Assembly (NCBI GenBank): GCA_030037785.1 | Contig: JASHQA010000232.1 | Span: 1-48,744 of the forward strand | Source: Streptosporangiaceae bacterium | GTDB lineage: Bacteria > Actinomycetota > Actinomycetes > Streptosporangiales > Streptosporangiaceae | Length of the DNA stretch: 48,744 nucleotides | Reading direction: 5' to 3' | Shown: positions 31,395 to 42,356 of the stretch, piece by piece | Layout: each line of letters starts with the position of its first letter | How positions within the stretch are numbered: the first letter of the stretch is position 1 | Program-made: the position numbers and the translations under genes | The notes under the pieces: model-generated | The model's input: only the letters and a program-made list of their open reading frames with translations | Database searches by the model: none | Told to the model about the DNA's origin: nothing

Positions 31395-33455
31395 CTAGAG
31401 GTAGCCGATGGTGATGGTGATGGTCGTGCCCGGCGGTGCCTGGCCAGTGGGTGAGTAGCTGGTGACCGTCTGACCGATGAGGCCTTGGCTGACCTGCACG
31501 TTGAAGCCGGCTGCCTGCAGCACGCTCGCGGCCTGGCTAGCGCTGAGTCCGCGCACGTCGGGGATGGCGACCTGACCGTCCTGACCAGTCGACACCTGCA
31601 GCGTGACGACTTCGTTAGCCGTGATCGGTGTGCCCTGGCCGGGCGACTGCCCGGTCACGATGCCCGCGGCCTGCGTGCTGGTGGTGTCGGCGACCGCGTT
31701 GATGGTATAGCGGCCGGCCGCGGCCTCGGCTTCCGCGATGGCCAGCTGCTGGCCGACGAAGTTCGGCAGTGGCTGTCCGTCACTGACCACGAGCTGGACC
31801 GGCTTGTTCTTAGGCCAGTGCTGGTAGGCAGCAGGATTGGTCGAGATGACGACTCCGGTCGGGATGCTCGCGGACGTCTGGTAGCTGGGCTTGCTGAGCT
31901 TCAGGCCGTCCGCCGTGACCGCCTGCTCGGCCTCGGCGACTGGCTCTCCCGTGACCGATGGCATGCTGACCAGCACCGGGCCCAGAGACGGGATGAGCAC
32001 CACGGTGCCACCGTGCCCGATCCGGCCACCCGCGGCCGGGTCGGTCGCGATGATCTGCCCGGCCGGGACGGAGTAGCTGTTCCTGCTGTGCCCGACGACC
32101 GGGTGCAGTCCCGCGTTCGTCAGGTCGCCGCGCGCTGTGCCGACGGTCATGCCAGCGACCTGCGGGACGGTCGTGTACCGCCCCGCGGCGAGCCACCACG
32201 CGAGCCCGCTCGCCACCACTATCGCCGCAACCGCGGCCAGCACGATGACGATCCGGCGGCTGAACAGCCAGCGCTGGAGCCGCGGCTCGTAGTAGGGACC
32301 TCTGCGCTGGCGCCCGCGCGCGCCGTGGTAGCCGTCCGCGAGGTCAGGCTCCGCGCCAACCGGGACGACCATGGTCCGATTGGCAGTCGGCGAGCCGTTG
32401 CCCGAGTGCTGCGTGGTGGCGAGCCCGTAGGCCGGCCGCACCGCGACCACGCCGGCGCCGTTGCCGCCGCCGGCCATCCCGGCACCGCCGCCTCGCCGGG
32501 CAGGCTCGGCCGGGCTGGCCGCTCCGCCCTGCCCGTTGGCCGTGGCGCGGTCGGTCCCTGGCTGGCCCGCTCCGTCGGCCGTCGGCAGGTCGCGTCTGGT
32601 CACCGGCGGCAGCGGCAGGCCCCGGCGGACCTCCTTGATCGCGTGCTGGTAGTGCCGGGCGTCCGCCGGTCGAAGCTCCGGGTCACGGTTCGTGGCGAGC
32701 GCGACCAGGACATCCAGCGCAGGCGACAGGTCGGGGTTGACGCCGGATGGAGCCGGGACGACGGAGTTGACGTGCTGGTAGGCGACCGCCAGCGGCGTCT
32801 CGCCGGTGTGCGGCTGCTGGCCGGTCAGCATCTCGAACAGCAGCACGCCTGCGGCGTACACGTCGGTTCGCTGGTCGGCCGCGTTGCTGGTGACCTGCTC
32901 CGGCGCCAGATAGGCCGCCGTGCCGATCAGCAGCCCGGATCTGGTGTGGCTGATCCCGGACTCGGCCCTGGCCAGGCCGAAGTCGGCTACCTTCACCGCG
33001 GTGCCGTTGCCAAGCAAGACGTTTTCCGGCTTGACATCTCGGTGGATGATGCCGGCGTCGTGCGCGGCGCCAAGGCCAGCCAGCACCCGCTCGATAATGT
33101 CGAGCGCCTCCCGCGGGCTCAGCCTGCCACGGGCGACCAGGAGCTGGCGCAGGGTCGGGCCGGGCACATACTCCATGGCGATGTAGTTGAGGTCCCCGGT
33201 CGAGCCCTGGTCGAAGACACCGACGACGTTAGGGCTGGACAGCCGGGCGACAGCACGCGCTTCGCCGATGAACCTGTCGACGAACTCCCGGTCCCTGGCG
33301 AGCTCGGGATGGGCGATCTTGAGCGCGACAGTACGCTCGAGCCGAACGTCGCGGGCGAGGTAGACGGTGGCCATGCCGCCGCGGGCAATCTGCGACTCGA
33401 CCAGGTATCTGCCGTCGAGTAGCTCGCCTATCGGCGCAGACAACGTCGTATCCAT
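31395..33455 (-). CDS. Ser/Thr protein kinase with four extracellular PASTA domains
   Basis: 686 residues. Kinase domain (about 12-280): glycine loop [12 protein letters not shown], Lys46, HRDVKPEN (Asp140), DFG (Asp158), activation-loop Thr171/Ser173 and [11 protein letters not shown] Gly/Pro-rich juxtamembrane linker runs to about 400, with a single membrane helix at about 401-423. Then four PASTA repeats (VPQVAGM, MPSVTGE, LPNFVGQ, IPDVRGL) bind peptidoglycan fragments or lipid II in this family. The position matches pknL of M. tuberculosis, which lacks PASTA domains. The ATG is 7 nt from TACAAT, so a leaderless mRNA is likely. Its substrates may include the Rv2175c-like protein at 38250. 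Confidence 0.94.
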   Translation of the reverse strand: MDTTLSAPIGELLDGRYLVESQIARGGMATVYLARDVRLERTVALKIAHPELARDREFVDRFIGEARAVARLSSPNVVGVFDQGSTGDLNYIAMEYVPGPTLRQLLVARGRLSPREALDIIERVLAGLGAAHDAGIIHRDVKPENVLLGNGTAVKVADFGLARAESGISHTRSGLLIGTAAYLAPEQVTSNAADQRTDVYAAGVLLFEMLTGQQPHTGETPLAVAYQHVNSVVPAPSGVNPDLSPALDVLVALATNRDPELRPADARHYQHAIKEVRRGLPLPPVTRRDLPTADGAGQPGTDRATANGQGGAASPAEPARRGGGAGMAGGGNGAGVVAVRPAYGLATTQHSGNGSPTANRTMVVPVGAEPDLADGYHGARGRQRRGPYYEPRLQRWLFSRRIVIVLAAVAAIVVASGLAWWLAAGRYTTVPQVAGMTVGTARGDLTNAGLHPVVGHSRNSYSVPAGQIIATDPAAGGRIGHGGTVVLIPSLGPVLVSMPSVTGEPVAEAEQAVTADGLKLSKPSYQTSASIPTGVVISTNPAAYQHWPKNKPVQLVVSDGQPLPNFVGQQLAIAEAEAAAGRYTINAVADTTSTQAAGIVTGQSPGQGTPITANEVVTLQVSTGQDGQVAIPDVRGLSASQAASVLQAAGFNVQVSQGLIGQTVTSYSPTGQAPPGTTITITIGYL

Positions 33456-33462
33456 CGGGAGA

Positions 33463-33468
33463 ATTGTA
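33463..33468 (-). promoter_or_regulatory. -10 hexamer of the PASTA kinase gene
   Basis: TACAAT on the minus strand (33468-33463), 7 nt before ATG 33455. Five of six bases match TATAAT; no clear -35 and no Shine-Dalgarno. Confidence 0.6.
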
Positions 33469-33536
33469 GGGGTGGCGTCCGGGTCCGCGCCCGGTAACGA
33501 CGCTGAGCCGAAGCGGGCGCGGCGCGGCGGGCGTTG

Positions 33537-34488
<952 letters not shown>

Positions 34489-34498
<10 letters not shown>

Positions 34499-35700
34499 GC
34501 CAGCGCTCCCTCCGGCTGCGAGCCTGAGCGCCCGCGCCCGGTGAACCGGTCGCCGCCGAATGCGCGCCAGATCGGGTCGGGTTCCCCCGTGCGCAGGAAC
34601 GCCGCCACCGTCTCGGCCGTGACCGGAGCCAGCAGTACGCCGGCTCGGAAGTGGCCGGTCGCGACCAGCAGGCCCGGCAGTGCGCTCGGGCCGATGACCG
34701 GCGCGTTGTCTGGCGTGCCGGGCCGCAGCCCGGCGGCGACGTCGGTCACTTCGAGTTCGGTGATGCCGGGCACGAGGGTGCGCGCGTCGCGCAGCAGTTC
34801 CCAGAGCCCGCCGGCGGTGACCGCCGTATCTGCGCCCAGCTCCTCCTGGGTCGCACCCACGACCAGCTCGCCGCTCTCTCGTGGCACCAGGTAGACGCTG
34901 CTGCCGCGGACCAGCCCGCGCACGGTGCGGCGCAGCAGGCCAGGCGGCAGCCCGGCCGCGCGCATCGCGGTCGTGGTGCGCAGCCGGATGATCTGACCCT
35001 TGACCGGCCGGACAGGCGGCGCGAGGTTCGATGGCAGGCCGGGCACGCCGGCCGACTGCCAGCCGGCTGCCAGCACGGTCCAGCCCGCCGTGACGACCGA
35101 GCCGTCGGCCAGCCGCACGCCAGTGGCCCGATCCGGGCTGCACAGGATCTCGGTGACCCGCTGCCGGACCAGCCGCGCGCCGCACGCCTCGCCAGCCCGC
35201 ACCAGCGCGGCAGCGAGCAACCTCGGGTCAACCGAGCCGTCGTCGCCGACCAGCAGGCCGCCGCGCACGGACGGGTCGAGCATGGGCTCGGCCTCGCGGC
35301 ACTCGCGCGCTGTCAGCTGCTGCACGGCCACGCCGAAAGACTCTTGCAACTGCTGGGTCTCGGCCAGCACAGCGAGGTCATCGCCGTCATAGGCGACCTG
35401 CAGCGTCCCGCACTGGCGGAATCCGGTAGGCAGCCCGCTGGCCGCCGCGAGCTCGGCTGCGAAGCCCGGATAGCGGCGCAGGGACTCGCTGCCGAGCTGG
35501 AAGATCTCGCGCTCGGCGTAGGCGGCCTCGGCGATGGGCGTGAGCATGCCGGCCGCGGCGTGCGTGGCGCCCTGGCCCGGGTTCGGGTCGGCGATGACGA
35601 CGCGCAGGCCCTGCTGCGCCGAACGCCAGGCCACCGAGAGACCGATGACGCCGCCACCGATGACGACCACGTCGGTCTCGGTCTGGGATCTGGCGATCAC
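34489..35700 (-). CDS. thiO: Glycine oxidase ThiO
   Basis: 403 residues of the FAD-dependent D-amino acid oxidase family. The dinucleotide fold is VVVIGGGVIGLSVAW, then GQGATHAAAGMLTPIAEA, and the C-terminal GLRPGTPDNAPVIGPS and TGHFRAGVLLAPVTAE segments are typical of ThiO. It oxidises glycine to the dehydroglycine used by ThiG. Start GTG 35700 follows GGGAG just after the TPP riboswitch, so the Shine-Dalgarno is within reach of the switch. First gene of thiO-thiS-thiG. Confidence 0.93.
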
Positions 35701-35705
35701 GGTCG

Positions 35706-35796
35706 GCTCCCTTCGCCGGCATGACCCGGATCAGGTTCCTGCGGTCGGCGGCTCGCCAGCCGCCCTCTCAGTCCGATCACACCGGACTCCCGCGCG
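35706..35796 (-). ncRNA. TPP (THI-element) riboswitch
   Basis: On the minus strand the order GGGAGTCCG, GGACTGAGAGGGCGG, a GC hairpin (GGCGGCTGGCGAGCCGCC), AACCTGATCCGGGTCATGCC and GGCGAAGGGAG matches the thi box consensus, including CTGAGA and the CCTGATC core. It ends at the Shine-Dalgarno of thiO, so TPP likely blocks translation initiation. A TACGCT hexamer (35811-35806) is the candidate -10. Confidence 0.95.
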
Positions 35797-35821
35797 ATGC
35801 GTCCTAGCGTAGCGCGTCTGG

Positions 35822-36991
35822 TCAGCCGGGCTGCGGGACGACCGCTGTCCAGGTTTGACCAGAATCAGACGTCTGATATAGACCTGCCGCGCCGGCGACC
35901 CACGCGAAGCCCACCTGTCGGCTGACGAAGTCGAACTGCGCGCCGCTGCTCCCGAACTGCCGCCCCTGCGGCACCGCGGTCCAGCTCAGCCCGCCGTCGC
36001 TGGTCAGGTAGAAGTCCTGGCCGATCACGCCCGATGCCGCTGCGGACACCGCGATGGCATCGTCCGGGCCGAAGAACGTGACGCGTGGGTACGGCCCCGC
36101 GCCGGCCGGCATCGACTCGGTCCGCCAGGTCTGGCCGGAATCCGTGCTCAGCAGCAAGACCGCGGCGGCCGGATACGAGCCGATTTCCAGTACCGTGGCG
36201 GGACCAGCGAACTCGGGCTGGAAGGCCGTGCAGCCGTCCCGGCACACCGAGCTCGGCAGCGGCAGCTGCGCGGCGGCCCACTGCGCTCCGCCGTCCGTCG
36301 ACATCAGCACCTGGTACCCGAGGGCGCAGGCGCTGGTGATCCAGCCGACGTGAGCCGAACTGAACGCCAGGCCGGCCTTGTCGCACTCGGCGGGCAGCCC
36401 ATCGGCGAGCAGCGACCAGGTCGCGCCTCCGGTTGCCGTCTCGTATACCTGGACGGGGTTCTGGCCCATCTCGGTTCCCTGGCTCTCCAGCAGCCAGCCC
36501 TGATCCGGCCCGGCGAAGTCCATCGCCACGGCCTGGTAACCCGTCACCGGGTTCGACTCCGTCCAGTGCTGCCCGCCGTCACTGGTCGCGAACACCATGG
36601 TCGAGTCGCCGTCACCGTGGTTGACGGCGATCCACGCGCGCTCTGCCGAAACCGCGTACAGCAGCGCAGCCCCGTTGGCGAGCAGCGGCCTGGCCGCCGC
36701 CGGCGTGACGACCATCCAGCTCTGCCCGCCGTCGCCGGTCCGCGCAGGTTCCAGTTCCGAGTTCTCGCTCCCATCTGGGTTGGCGCTCCAGACGAGCGCC
36801 CAGCCGTCAGTGACCGAGACCATCTGCAGATCGTCAATCCAGACTGGGTTGCTACGAGCCGTCGGACGGCCCGAGGGCGCGGCGGCCGTTTCCCGGGTGG
36901 CCGCCGCGTCCTGGGGTTGTCTGGCGGCGGCACCGCAACCCGCTAACGTACCCACCGCGGCGAGAAGAGCGAGAGCAGTCCAGCGACGCAT
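35822..36991 (-). CDS. Lipoprotein with BNR/YCF48-like beta-propeller repeats
   Basis: 389 residues. A lipoprotein signal with lipobox LAGC (Cys19) anchors it outside the membrane. After a low-complexity linker come repeated blades with Asp-box-like ends: TGDGGQSWMVV, TSDGGQHWTES, TATGGATWSLL, STDGGAQWAAA, STDSGQTWRTE, TSDGGLSWTAV and TSDSGQTWTAV, thus about seven blades. Such propellers occur in sialidase-like and Ycf48-type proteins, but no catalytic residues are evident. Its ATG at 36991 is 14 nt from the divergent reductase start. Confidence 0.85.
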   Translation of the reverse strand: MRRWTALALLAAVGTLAGCGAAARQPQDAAATRETAAAPSGRPTARSNPVWIDDLQMVSVTDGWALVWSANPDGSENSELEPARTGDGGQSWMVVTPAAARPLLANGAALLYAVSAERAWIAVNHGDGDSTMVFATSDGGQHWTESNPVTGYQAVAMDFAGPDQGWLLESQGTEMGQNPVQVYETATGGATWSLLADGLPAECDKAGLAFSSAHVGWITSACALGYQVLMSTDGGAQWAAAQLPLPSSVCRDGCTAFQPEFAGPATVLEIGSYPAAAVLLLSTDSGQTWRTESMPAGAGPYPRVTFFGPDDAIAVSAAASGVIGQDFYLTSDGGLSWTAVPQGRQFGSSGAQFDFVSRQVGFAWVAGAAGLYQTSDSGQTWTAVVPQPG

Positions 36992-37005
36992 ATCTAGGAG
37001 ACTCG

Positions 37006-38184
37006 ATGGCCCCGGCGACGGTTGTGATCGTCGGGGCCGGCCTTGCCGGGCTGCGGACGGCCGAGGAGCTGCGCGTCCGCGGCTACGCCGGCGCGATCAC
37101 GCTCATCGGGGCGGAGCGGCGGCCGCCTTATGACCGGCCGCCGCTGTCGAAGAAAGTGCTGACCGGCGAGCTGGACGACACCGGCCTGCAGCCCGATCTC
37201 GGCTCGCTCGCCGTCGACCTCAGGCTGGCCGAGACCGCGGTGGCGCTCGGCGACGGCGTGCTGCGAACCGACGCGGCGGAGTACCCCTTCGGCGCCCTCG
37301 TCGTGGCGACCGGCGCCACGCCGGTCACCCTCCCCGGCGGCGGGGAGCAGCTGGTGCTTCGCACCGCCGACGACGCGCTCGCCCTGCGCGCCCGGCTGAC
37401 GCCGGCTACCCGGCTCGCCATCGTCGGTGCGGGCTGGATCGGCGCGGAGCTCGCCACGGCGGCGGCTGGCCGTGGCTGCCGGGTCACCGTCATCGAGGCC
37501 GCTGCCACGCCGCTCGCGACCGCGCTCGGCACCGAGGTCGGCGCGCAGACGACGCCGTGGTACGCCGAGGCGGGCGTTGACCTGCGGCTCGAGGCGGCCG
37601 TCGCCAGCATCGAGCCAGCCGGGATCGCGCTGGCCGACGGCGGCTGGCTGGCCTGCGACCTCGTGGTTACCGCCGTGGGGGTCCGGCCAGCCGTGGCCTG
37701 GCTGGCCGGCTCGGGCGTCTTGCTGGACAACGGGGTCGTGGTCGACGCCGGGCTGCGGGCGTCGGTTCCCGGCGTGTTCGCTGTCGGTGACTGCGCCTCG
37801 TTCTGGTCCGGGCGCTACCGGCGGCAACTCCGGGTCGAGCACTGGGACGTGGCGCTGCACTCGCCCGAAGTGGCGGCCGCGAACATCGCAGGCGGCAGCG
37901 AGGCCTACGACCCCGTGCCCTACTTCTGGTCGGAACAATTCGGCCGGATGGTGCAGTACGTGGGCTGGCACGGCGCTGCGGACCGACTCGTCTGGCGCGG
38001 CACGCCAGCCGAGGCGCGGTGGGCGGCGTGCTGGCTAGCGGGCGGCAGGCTGGTCGCCGCCCTGACCGTCGGGCTGCCGAGGGACCTGCTGCAGGCCCGC
38101 CGGGTCATCGCTGCGGGCGTGGTGGTCGACCCGGCCGCGCTGGCTGACCCGCGCGTGGCGATACGGGACAGCCCACTCGAATAA
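37006..38184 (+). CDS. FAD/NAD(P)-dependent ferredoxin reductase-like oxidoreductase
   Basis: 392 residues, class of BenC/rubredoxin-type reductases. The FAD fold is VVIVGAGLAGLRTAEELR, followed by RRPPYDRPPLSKKVLTGE, VVATGATPV, the NAD(P) fold LAIVGAGWIGAELATAAA, VVTAVGVRP and the second FAD site VFAVGDCASF. A C-terminal reductase domain (PYFWSEQFGRMVQYVGW) completes it. The redox partner is unknown: no ferredoxin or P450 is adjacent. AGGAG precedes ATG 37006 and overlaps the divergent lipoprotein start region. It is 65 nt upstream of the Rv2175c-like gene. Confidence 0.9.
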   Translation: MAPATVVIVGAGLAGLRTAEELRVRGYAGAITLIGAERRPPYDRPPLSKKVLTGELDDTGLQPDLGSLAVDLRLAETAVALGDGVLRTDAAEYPFGALVVATGATPVTLPGGGEQLVLRTADDALALRARLTPATRLAIVGAGWIGAELATAAAGRGCRVTVIEAAATPLATALGTEVGAQTTPWYAEAGVDLRLEAAVASIEPAGIALADGGWLACDLVVTAVGVRPAVAWLAGSGVLLDNGVVVDAGLRASVPGVFAVGDCASFWSGRYRRQLRVEHWDVALHSPEVAAANIAGGSEAYDPVPYFWSEQFGRMVQYVGWHGAADRLVWRGTPAEARWAACWLAGGRLVAALTVGLPRDLLQARRVIAAGVVVDPAALADPRVAIRDSPLE

Positions 38185-38249
38185 GCCTCGTGCCGGACTT
38201 GGCAGGGATGGGAGGTTTTGACGGCGCGTCGGCGTGGGAAGCTGCTCCC

Positions 38250-38612
38250 GTGACACAGATAGACCCCCCGACGGACGCCTTGGTCGGCCAGTGGCTCAGC
38301 CTCCCCGACGTGGCCGACGTGCTTGACCTGCCAGTGAGCAGGGTCAAGCAGTTGCTGCGCGACCGCAAGCTGCTCGCGGTGCGCCGACCTGACGGCGTGG
38401 TCGCCATTCCGGCGGCGTTCGTCGACCGCGGCGGGGTCATCCACGGCCTCGCCGGCACCCTGACCCTGCTGTTCGACTGCGGCTTCTCCGACGTCGAAGC
38501 GCTGAGCTGGCTGTTCACGGCGGACGACACCCTGCCGGGCACGCCGGTGCAGGCGCTCGCGGCGAATCGGCGCACCGAGGTGAACAGGCGGGCGCAGGCA
38601 CTAGCCTTCTGA
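38250..38612 (+). CDS. Rv2175c-like DNA-binding regulatory protein
   Basis: 120 residues from GTG 38250 (longer starts upstream lack support). A winged-helix/excisionase-type motif, [31 protein letters not shown], covers about residues 16-46. A conserved C-terminal part follows ([27 protein letters not shown]). It corresponds to M. tuberculosis Rv2175c, a DNA-binding protein reported as a substrate of the kinase PknL; a Thr near the N-terminus (PPTDAL) is a candidate site. The kinase gene lies 5 kb away with the thi operon between. Target DNA unknown. It is 2 nt upstream of thiE. Confidence 0.85.
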   Translation: MTQIDPPTDALVGQWLSLPDVADVLDLPVSRVKQLLRDRKLLAVRRPDGVVAIPAAFVDRGGVIHGLAGTLTLLFDCGFSDVEALSWLFTADDTLPGTPVQALAANRRTEVNRRAQALAF

Positions 38613-38614
38613 GC

Positions 38615-39262
38615 GTGCCCGATCGAGACCGGCTGCGCGTGCAGCTCGCCCGTGCCCGGCTGTACCTGTGCACGGACGCGCGGGAGCGGCAGGGCGACCT
38701 GGCCCGGTTTCTGGACGCCGTGCTCGGCGCCGGGGTAGATGTGGTTCAGCTCCGGCAGAAGGGGCTGGAAGCAGGCCAGGAACTGCGGCACCTCGAGGTG
38801 TTCCGCGCGGCCTGCGCCCGGCACGGAAAGCTGCTGGCGGTCAACGACCGGGCTGACGTGGCGTACGCCGCGGGTGCCGACGTGCTGCACCTCGGGCAGG
38901 ACGACCTGTCGCCGGTGATCGCCCGGACGATAATCGGGCCCGCGCCCCTGATCGGGCTGTCCTCGCACGCCGAGGCGGAGACGGCGGCGGCGGCGGTCGA
39001 GCCGGCCGCCGACTACTTCTGCGCCGGGCCGGTGTGGCCCACCCCGACCAAGCCTGGTCGGCCGGCGCCCGGCCTTGACCTGCTCCGGTTCGCCGCCGCG
39101 CTGGGCACGTCCCGGCCATGGTTCGCGATCGGCGGCATCGACGAGTCGACCCTCGACCAGGTGCTTGCGGCCGGAGCGACCCGCATCGTCGTCGTCCGCG
39201 CCGTCACCGAGGCGGACGACCCGGCTGCTGCTGCCGCCCGCCTGGCCGCCCGGCTGGCGTAG
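38615..39262 (+). CDS. thiE: Thiamine-phosphate synthase
   Basis: 215 residues; joins the pyrimidine pyrophosphate and thiazole phosphate to thiamin phosphate. Motifs are [70 protein letters not shown] and [30 protein letters not shown] 38615 follows the regulator stop by 2 nt. Unlike thiOSG it has no TPP riboswitch in front and is on the opposite strand, so the two thiazole/condensation branches are regulated separately here. Confidence 0.95.
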   Translation: MPDRDRLRVQLARARLYLCTDARERQGDLARFLDAVLGAGVDVVQLRQKGLEAGQELRHLEVFRAACARHGKLLAVNDRADVAYAAGADVLHLGQDDLSPVIARTIIGPAPLIGLSSHAEAETAAAAVEPAADYFCAGPVWPTPTKPGRPAPGLDLLRFAAALGTSRPWFAIGGIDESTLDQVLAAGATRIVVVRAVTEADDPAAAAARLAARLA

Positions 39263-39381
39263 CCACGGCCGGAAATTGCCGAAGGTGCTGGCGATCCGGG
39301 CCCGCAAGGCGGCGCGCACGGACCCATGACCGCGGGGCCGAGGGCCTCGTTCCCCTCCTGCGGGGGCTCTTTCCCGGCCGG

Positions 39382-40482
39382 TCACTCGTCGCGGTCGGTG
39401 ACGAACTCGGCCAGTGCCACGAGGGCCGATCGAGCCTCGTCGGTGACCGGGGCGCCGTCCAGGGCGGCGATGGCCTCCTTGCGGTAGGCGGCGATGAGGT
39501 GCTCAGACTCGGCGACAGCCCCGGTGTCGGTGAGCACAGCCCGCACGTCGGCAGCGGCTGCGTCGGTCAGGCGGCGCCCGCCGAGGTGGCGGTCAAGCAC
39601 GGCGGCCTGGGCTGCGCTGGCCCGCTCCCTGGCGATGGCGAGCAGCACGGTGCGCTTGCCCTCGGCGATGTCCCCGCAGGCCGGCTTCCCGGTCCTGGCC
39701 GGGTTGCCGAAGACGCCGAGCATGTCATCGCGAAGCTGAAACGCGATGCCGAGCGGTGCCCCGTACCGGGAGCAGACGGTGGCCAGCTCGTCGACGGCAC
39801 CAGACCCGGTGGCGGTCGCGGCCAGGGTGGCGCCGAGCTGGAGCGGGCGCTCGGTGCTGTATTTCGCGGTCTTGTAGGTGCTTACCCGGACGGCAGCGGC
39901 GACCGAGGTGCACGAATCTGCCTGGCTGAGCAGGTCGAGGTACTGGCCGGCGGCAAGCTCGGTCTGCATGGCCGCGAAGACTGGCGCGCCGCGCCGCAGC
40001 ACGTCCGGAGCGAACCCGCTGTCGCGAAACAGCTCGTTCGTCCAGGCCAGCAGGAGGTCACCGACCAGGATCGCGGCGCCCGCCCCGAATCGATCCGCGT
40101 CGCCGGACCGGTTGGTCGCGACGTGCCAGTCGGCGAATCGCTTGTGCGCGGCAGGCTGGCCGCGCCTCAGCTCGCTGTCGTCCATGACGTCGTCGTGCAC
40201 CAGGGCGCTCGCCTGGAGCAGCTCGAGCGCGGCGGCCGTGGTGAGGATCGGCTGGCAGTCCTCGCCACCGGCGGCCCGCCAGCCCCAGTAGCAGAACGCT
40301 GGCCGCAGCCGCTTGCCGCCAGCGAGCAGACCGGAGATCGCGTCGAGGCAGGGCAGCACGTCCGTGCCGATCTCCGCCAGTACCGCGTGCTGGCGGGCGA
40401 GGAACGCCGACAGGGCGCTACTCACTCCGGCGCGGATGCGGTCGAGCTGGGCCGGGTCGGAGCCGGCCTGGTCGGTTGCCAC
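39382..40482 (-). CDS. idsA: Polyprenyl diphosphate synthase (geranylgeranyl-type, IdsA-like)
   Basis: 366 residues of the trans-isoprenyl diphosphate synthase family. The first Asp-rich motif is LVHDDVMDD, preceded by GGKRLRPAFCYWG; the second is QLRDDMLGVFGNP followed by TGKPACGDIAEGKRTVLL. In the second motif the last Asp is Gly (DDMLG), typical of actinobacterial IdsA enzymes. It makes C15-C20 prenyl diphosphates for menaquinone, carotenoids or dolichol-like carriers; exact chain length cannot be read. Start GTG 40482 lies 8 nt after TAGTCT. Matches Rv2173 beside metF. Confidence 0.9.
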   Translation of the reverse strand: MATDQAGSDPAQLDRIRAGVSSALSAFLARQHAVLAEIGTDVLPCLDAISGLLAGGKRLRPAFCYWGWRAAGGEDCQPILTTAAALELLQASALVHDDVMDDSELRRGQPAAHKRFADWHVATNRSGDADRFGAGAAILVGDLLLAWTNELFRDSGFAPDVLRRGAPVFAAMQTELAAGQYLDLLSQADSCTSVAAAVRVSTYKTAKYSTERPLQLGATLAATATGSGAVDELATVCSRYGAPLGIAFQLRDDMLGVFGNPARTGKPACGDIAEGKRTVLLAIARERASAAQAAVLDRHLGGRRLTDAAAADVRAVLTDTGAVAESEHLIAAYRKEAIAALDGAPVTDEARSALVALAEFVTDRDE

Positions 40483-40553
40483 GTTTCCGCAGACTATCCG
40501 GCTCGTGACGGGCTCTAACCGGAGCGCTCGGCGAGAGCCGATAGCCTTTCGGC

Positions 40554-41501
40554 ATGCCAGTCGGCGCCGCTCCGGCCATCAGGGACCTGCTCGCCGACGG
40601 ACGGCAGTCGTTCTCCTTCGAGTTCATGCCCCCCAAAACCGAGGCCGACGAGCAGCGGCTGTGGCTGGCCATCCGCCAGCTCGAGCCGCTGCGGCCGACC
40701 TTCGTCTCGGTGACCTACGGCGCCGGCGGCTCCACCAGGGACCGGACGGTGCGGGTGACCGGACGGATCGCGGCGGAGACCACGCTGACGCCGGTGGGTC
40801 ACCTGACGGCCGTGGATCACAGCGTCGCCGAGCTGCGGCACGTCATCGGCAGCTATGCCGACGTCGGCGTCCGCAACATGCTGGCGCTCCGCGGGGATCC
40901 GCCGGGCGATCCCGGGGCCGCCTGGGTGCCTCATCCGGAGGGTCTGCGGCACGCCGAGCAGCTCGTCCGGCTGATCCGCGAGTCCGGCGACTTCTGCGTG
41001 GGCGTCGCCGCCTTCCCCGAGGGCCACATCAGGGCGCTGAGCTGGGAGTCGGACGTTGACTTCTTCGTGCGCAAGGTGCGCGCTGGGGCCGACTTCGCCA
41101 TCACCCAGATGTTCTTCCACCCGGAGGACTATCTGCGGCTTCGGGACGCCGTGGCGGCCCGCGGCTGCGACGTCCCGATCATCCCTGGCATCATGCCAAT
41201 CATCAGCGTGCCCGGCATCGAGCGAGCCGTGCAGCTGTCCGGCTGCCGGTTCCCCGCCGGTCTCGCCGACGACCTGCGAGCGCACGCCGACGACAGGTCG
41301 GCCGTGCGCAAGATCGGCGTCGAGTTCGCCGCCGCCCTGTGCGAGACGCTGCTCGCCGAGGGTGTGCCCGGGCTGCACTTTTACACCCTGAACGGGTCCC
41401 TGGCCACGCGCGAGATCTACCAGGTGCTTGACCTCGGCGCAGCGGCCGGCGCGTTAGCGCGGCCACGGCGGGACTGGCTCGGGCCTGCCGTGCCGACCTA
41501 G
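40554..41501 (+). CDS. metF: 5,10-methylenetetrahydrofolate reductase
   Basis: 315 residues; reduces methylene-THF to methyl-THF for methionine synthesis using FAD. Motifs are [15 protein letters not shown] (catalytic Glu), [52 protein letters not shown] and the C-terminal [10 protein letters not shown]. Corresponds to Rv2172c. ATG 40554 stands 6 nt behind a TAGCCT hexamer with no Shine-Dalgarno, a possible leaderless start. Overlaps the convergent GNAT gene by 4 nt. Confidence 0.94.
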   Translation: MPVGAAPAIRDLLADGRQSFSFEFMPPKTEADEQRLWLAIRQLEPLRPTFVSVTYGAGGSTRDRTVRVTGRIAAETTLTPVGHLTAVDHSVAELRHVIGSYADVGVRNMLALRGDPPGDPGAAWVPHPEGLRHAEQLVRLIRESGDFCVGVAAFPEGHIRALSWESDVDFFVRKVRAGADFAITQMFFHPEDYLRLRDAVAARGCDVPIIPGIMPIISVPGIERAVQLSGCRFPAGLADDLRAHADDRSAVRKIGVEFAAALCETLLAEGVPGLHFYTLNGSLATREIYQVLDLGAAAGALARPRRDWLGPAVPT

Positions 41502-42067
41502 TCCGGCTGGCTGGCCAGCGGCAGCACGGCACCCATGATCGCGTAGGGCGGACCGCCGCCTGGAAAGACGAAGTCGGTCAGCAGGTCGGAGAAGCCGAGG
41601 CTCCGGTACAGCTTTCGCGCCGGGGTCGGCGCGTCCCTGGTAGACAGGACGGCCGTGCGCTCGGCGCGGCCGTCGGCCAGCGCGAGCACCATTCGCCGAC
41701 CGATGCCGCGGGCCTGAAAATCGGGGTGCACGTGCACCTCGGCGACCTCCAGCACCTCATCGAGCCAGGTCCTCGCCGCTGGCAGGCCGCACTCGGCCGA
41801 GACGCCCGCGTGCACGACGTCGTGCCACCACTGGCCGGGCAAGCCGCGGAAGCCGTAGCTGAACGCCACGATCCGGGCCGCCGGGACGGCCGTTACGGCC
41901 AGGGCGCGGAAGCCAGGGTTGACCGTATGCCGCTCCATGATCACGCGCCGCGACGGTAGCTCATCCCGCTCGGCGCCCATTGCGGCCGCGTAGATGGCGA
42001 CGAACTGGTCGACCTTGCTCAGGAAGTCGTTGGGGGTCAACTCGGTAATCGTGATGGCTTCCTGCAC
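41498..42067 (-). CDS. GNAT family N-acetyltransferase
   Basis: 189 residues, one GNAT domain. [25 protein letters not shown] is the acetyl-CoA motif A with the pyrophosphate loop (QxxGxG/A), and RKLYRSLGF is the terminal strand-helix. The N-terminal [14 protein letters not shown] segment is found in a streptomycete subgroup near metF. Substrate unknown. GTG 42067 follows TAGGCT (42079-42074) by 6 nt, another possible leaderless start. Confidence 0.85.
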   Translation of the reverse strand: MQEAITITELTPNDFLSKVDQFVAIYAAAMGAERDELPSRRVIMERHTVNPGFRALAVTAVPAARIVAFSYGFRGLPGQWWHDVVHAGVSAECGLPAARTWLDEVLEVAEVHVHPDFQARGIGRRMVLALADGRAERTAVLSTRDAPTPARKLYRSLGFSDLLTDFVFPGGGPPYAIMGAVLPLASQPD

Positions 42068-42214
42068 TCGTCAAGCCTAGCGGCGTGCCGCGCACCGGCT
42101 GGCTGATGGCGCGGCACCGAGCCCGCCTGGCCAGGGGAGCGGCACACTGCACCACCGTGGCCAAGCGGGCCGCGTTTTGTCGGACCCGCCCAGTACGTTC
42201 GAACGCAGTGTGAA

Positions 42215-42243
42215 TTGGCTAGACAGCTGAGCGAATGTATGTT
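42215..42243 (+). promoter_or_regulatory. Promoter of the HEPN-domain gene
   Basis: TTGGCT (42215-42220), 17-nt spacer, TATGTT (42238-42243). It gives a 5' leader of about 105 nt to ATG 42357. The 289-nt gap 42068-42356 otherwise contains only the LexA-like box and a short palindrome. Confidence 0.6.
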
Positions 42244-42246
42244 CGA
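42231..42246. promoter_or_regulatory. LexA-type (SOS) box overlapping the -10
   Basis: GCGAAT-GTAT-GTTCGA, compared with the actinobacterial consensus TCGAAC-N4-GTTCGA: 10 of 12 arm positions match, with correct spacing. It covers the -10 hexamer of the HEPN-domain gene, where bound LexA would repress. Confidence 0.6.
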
Positions 42247-42356
42247 ATAAATCGTGTGCGGCTGACCGGCCGGTACCTCTTCCGGCCGCTCGCTCGGGCC
42301 GGGTGGGGGTGTGGGGAAGCGCCCCGCCCGGCCGCGCACCGAGTGAAGGAGCGTCC

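Noticed and set aside
39263-39381. Terminator between thiE and idsA
   Set aside because: Only a 4-bp CCCC/GGGG stem near a TTT could be drawn; weaker than the other junction hairpins.
42193-42206. Palindrome CGTTCGAACG read as a second LexA box
   Set aside because: The half-sites abut without the four-base spacer that LexA needs.
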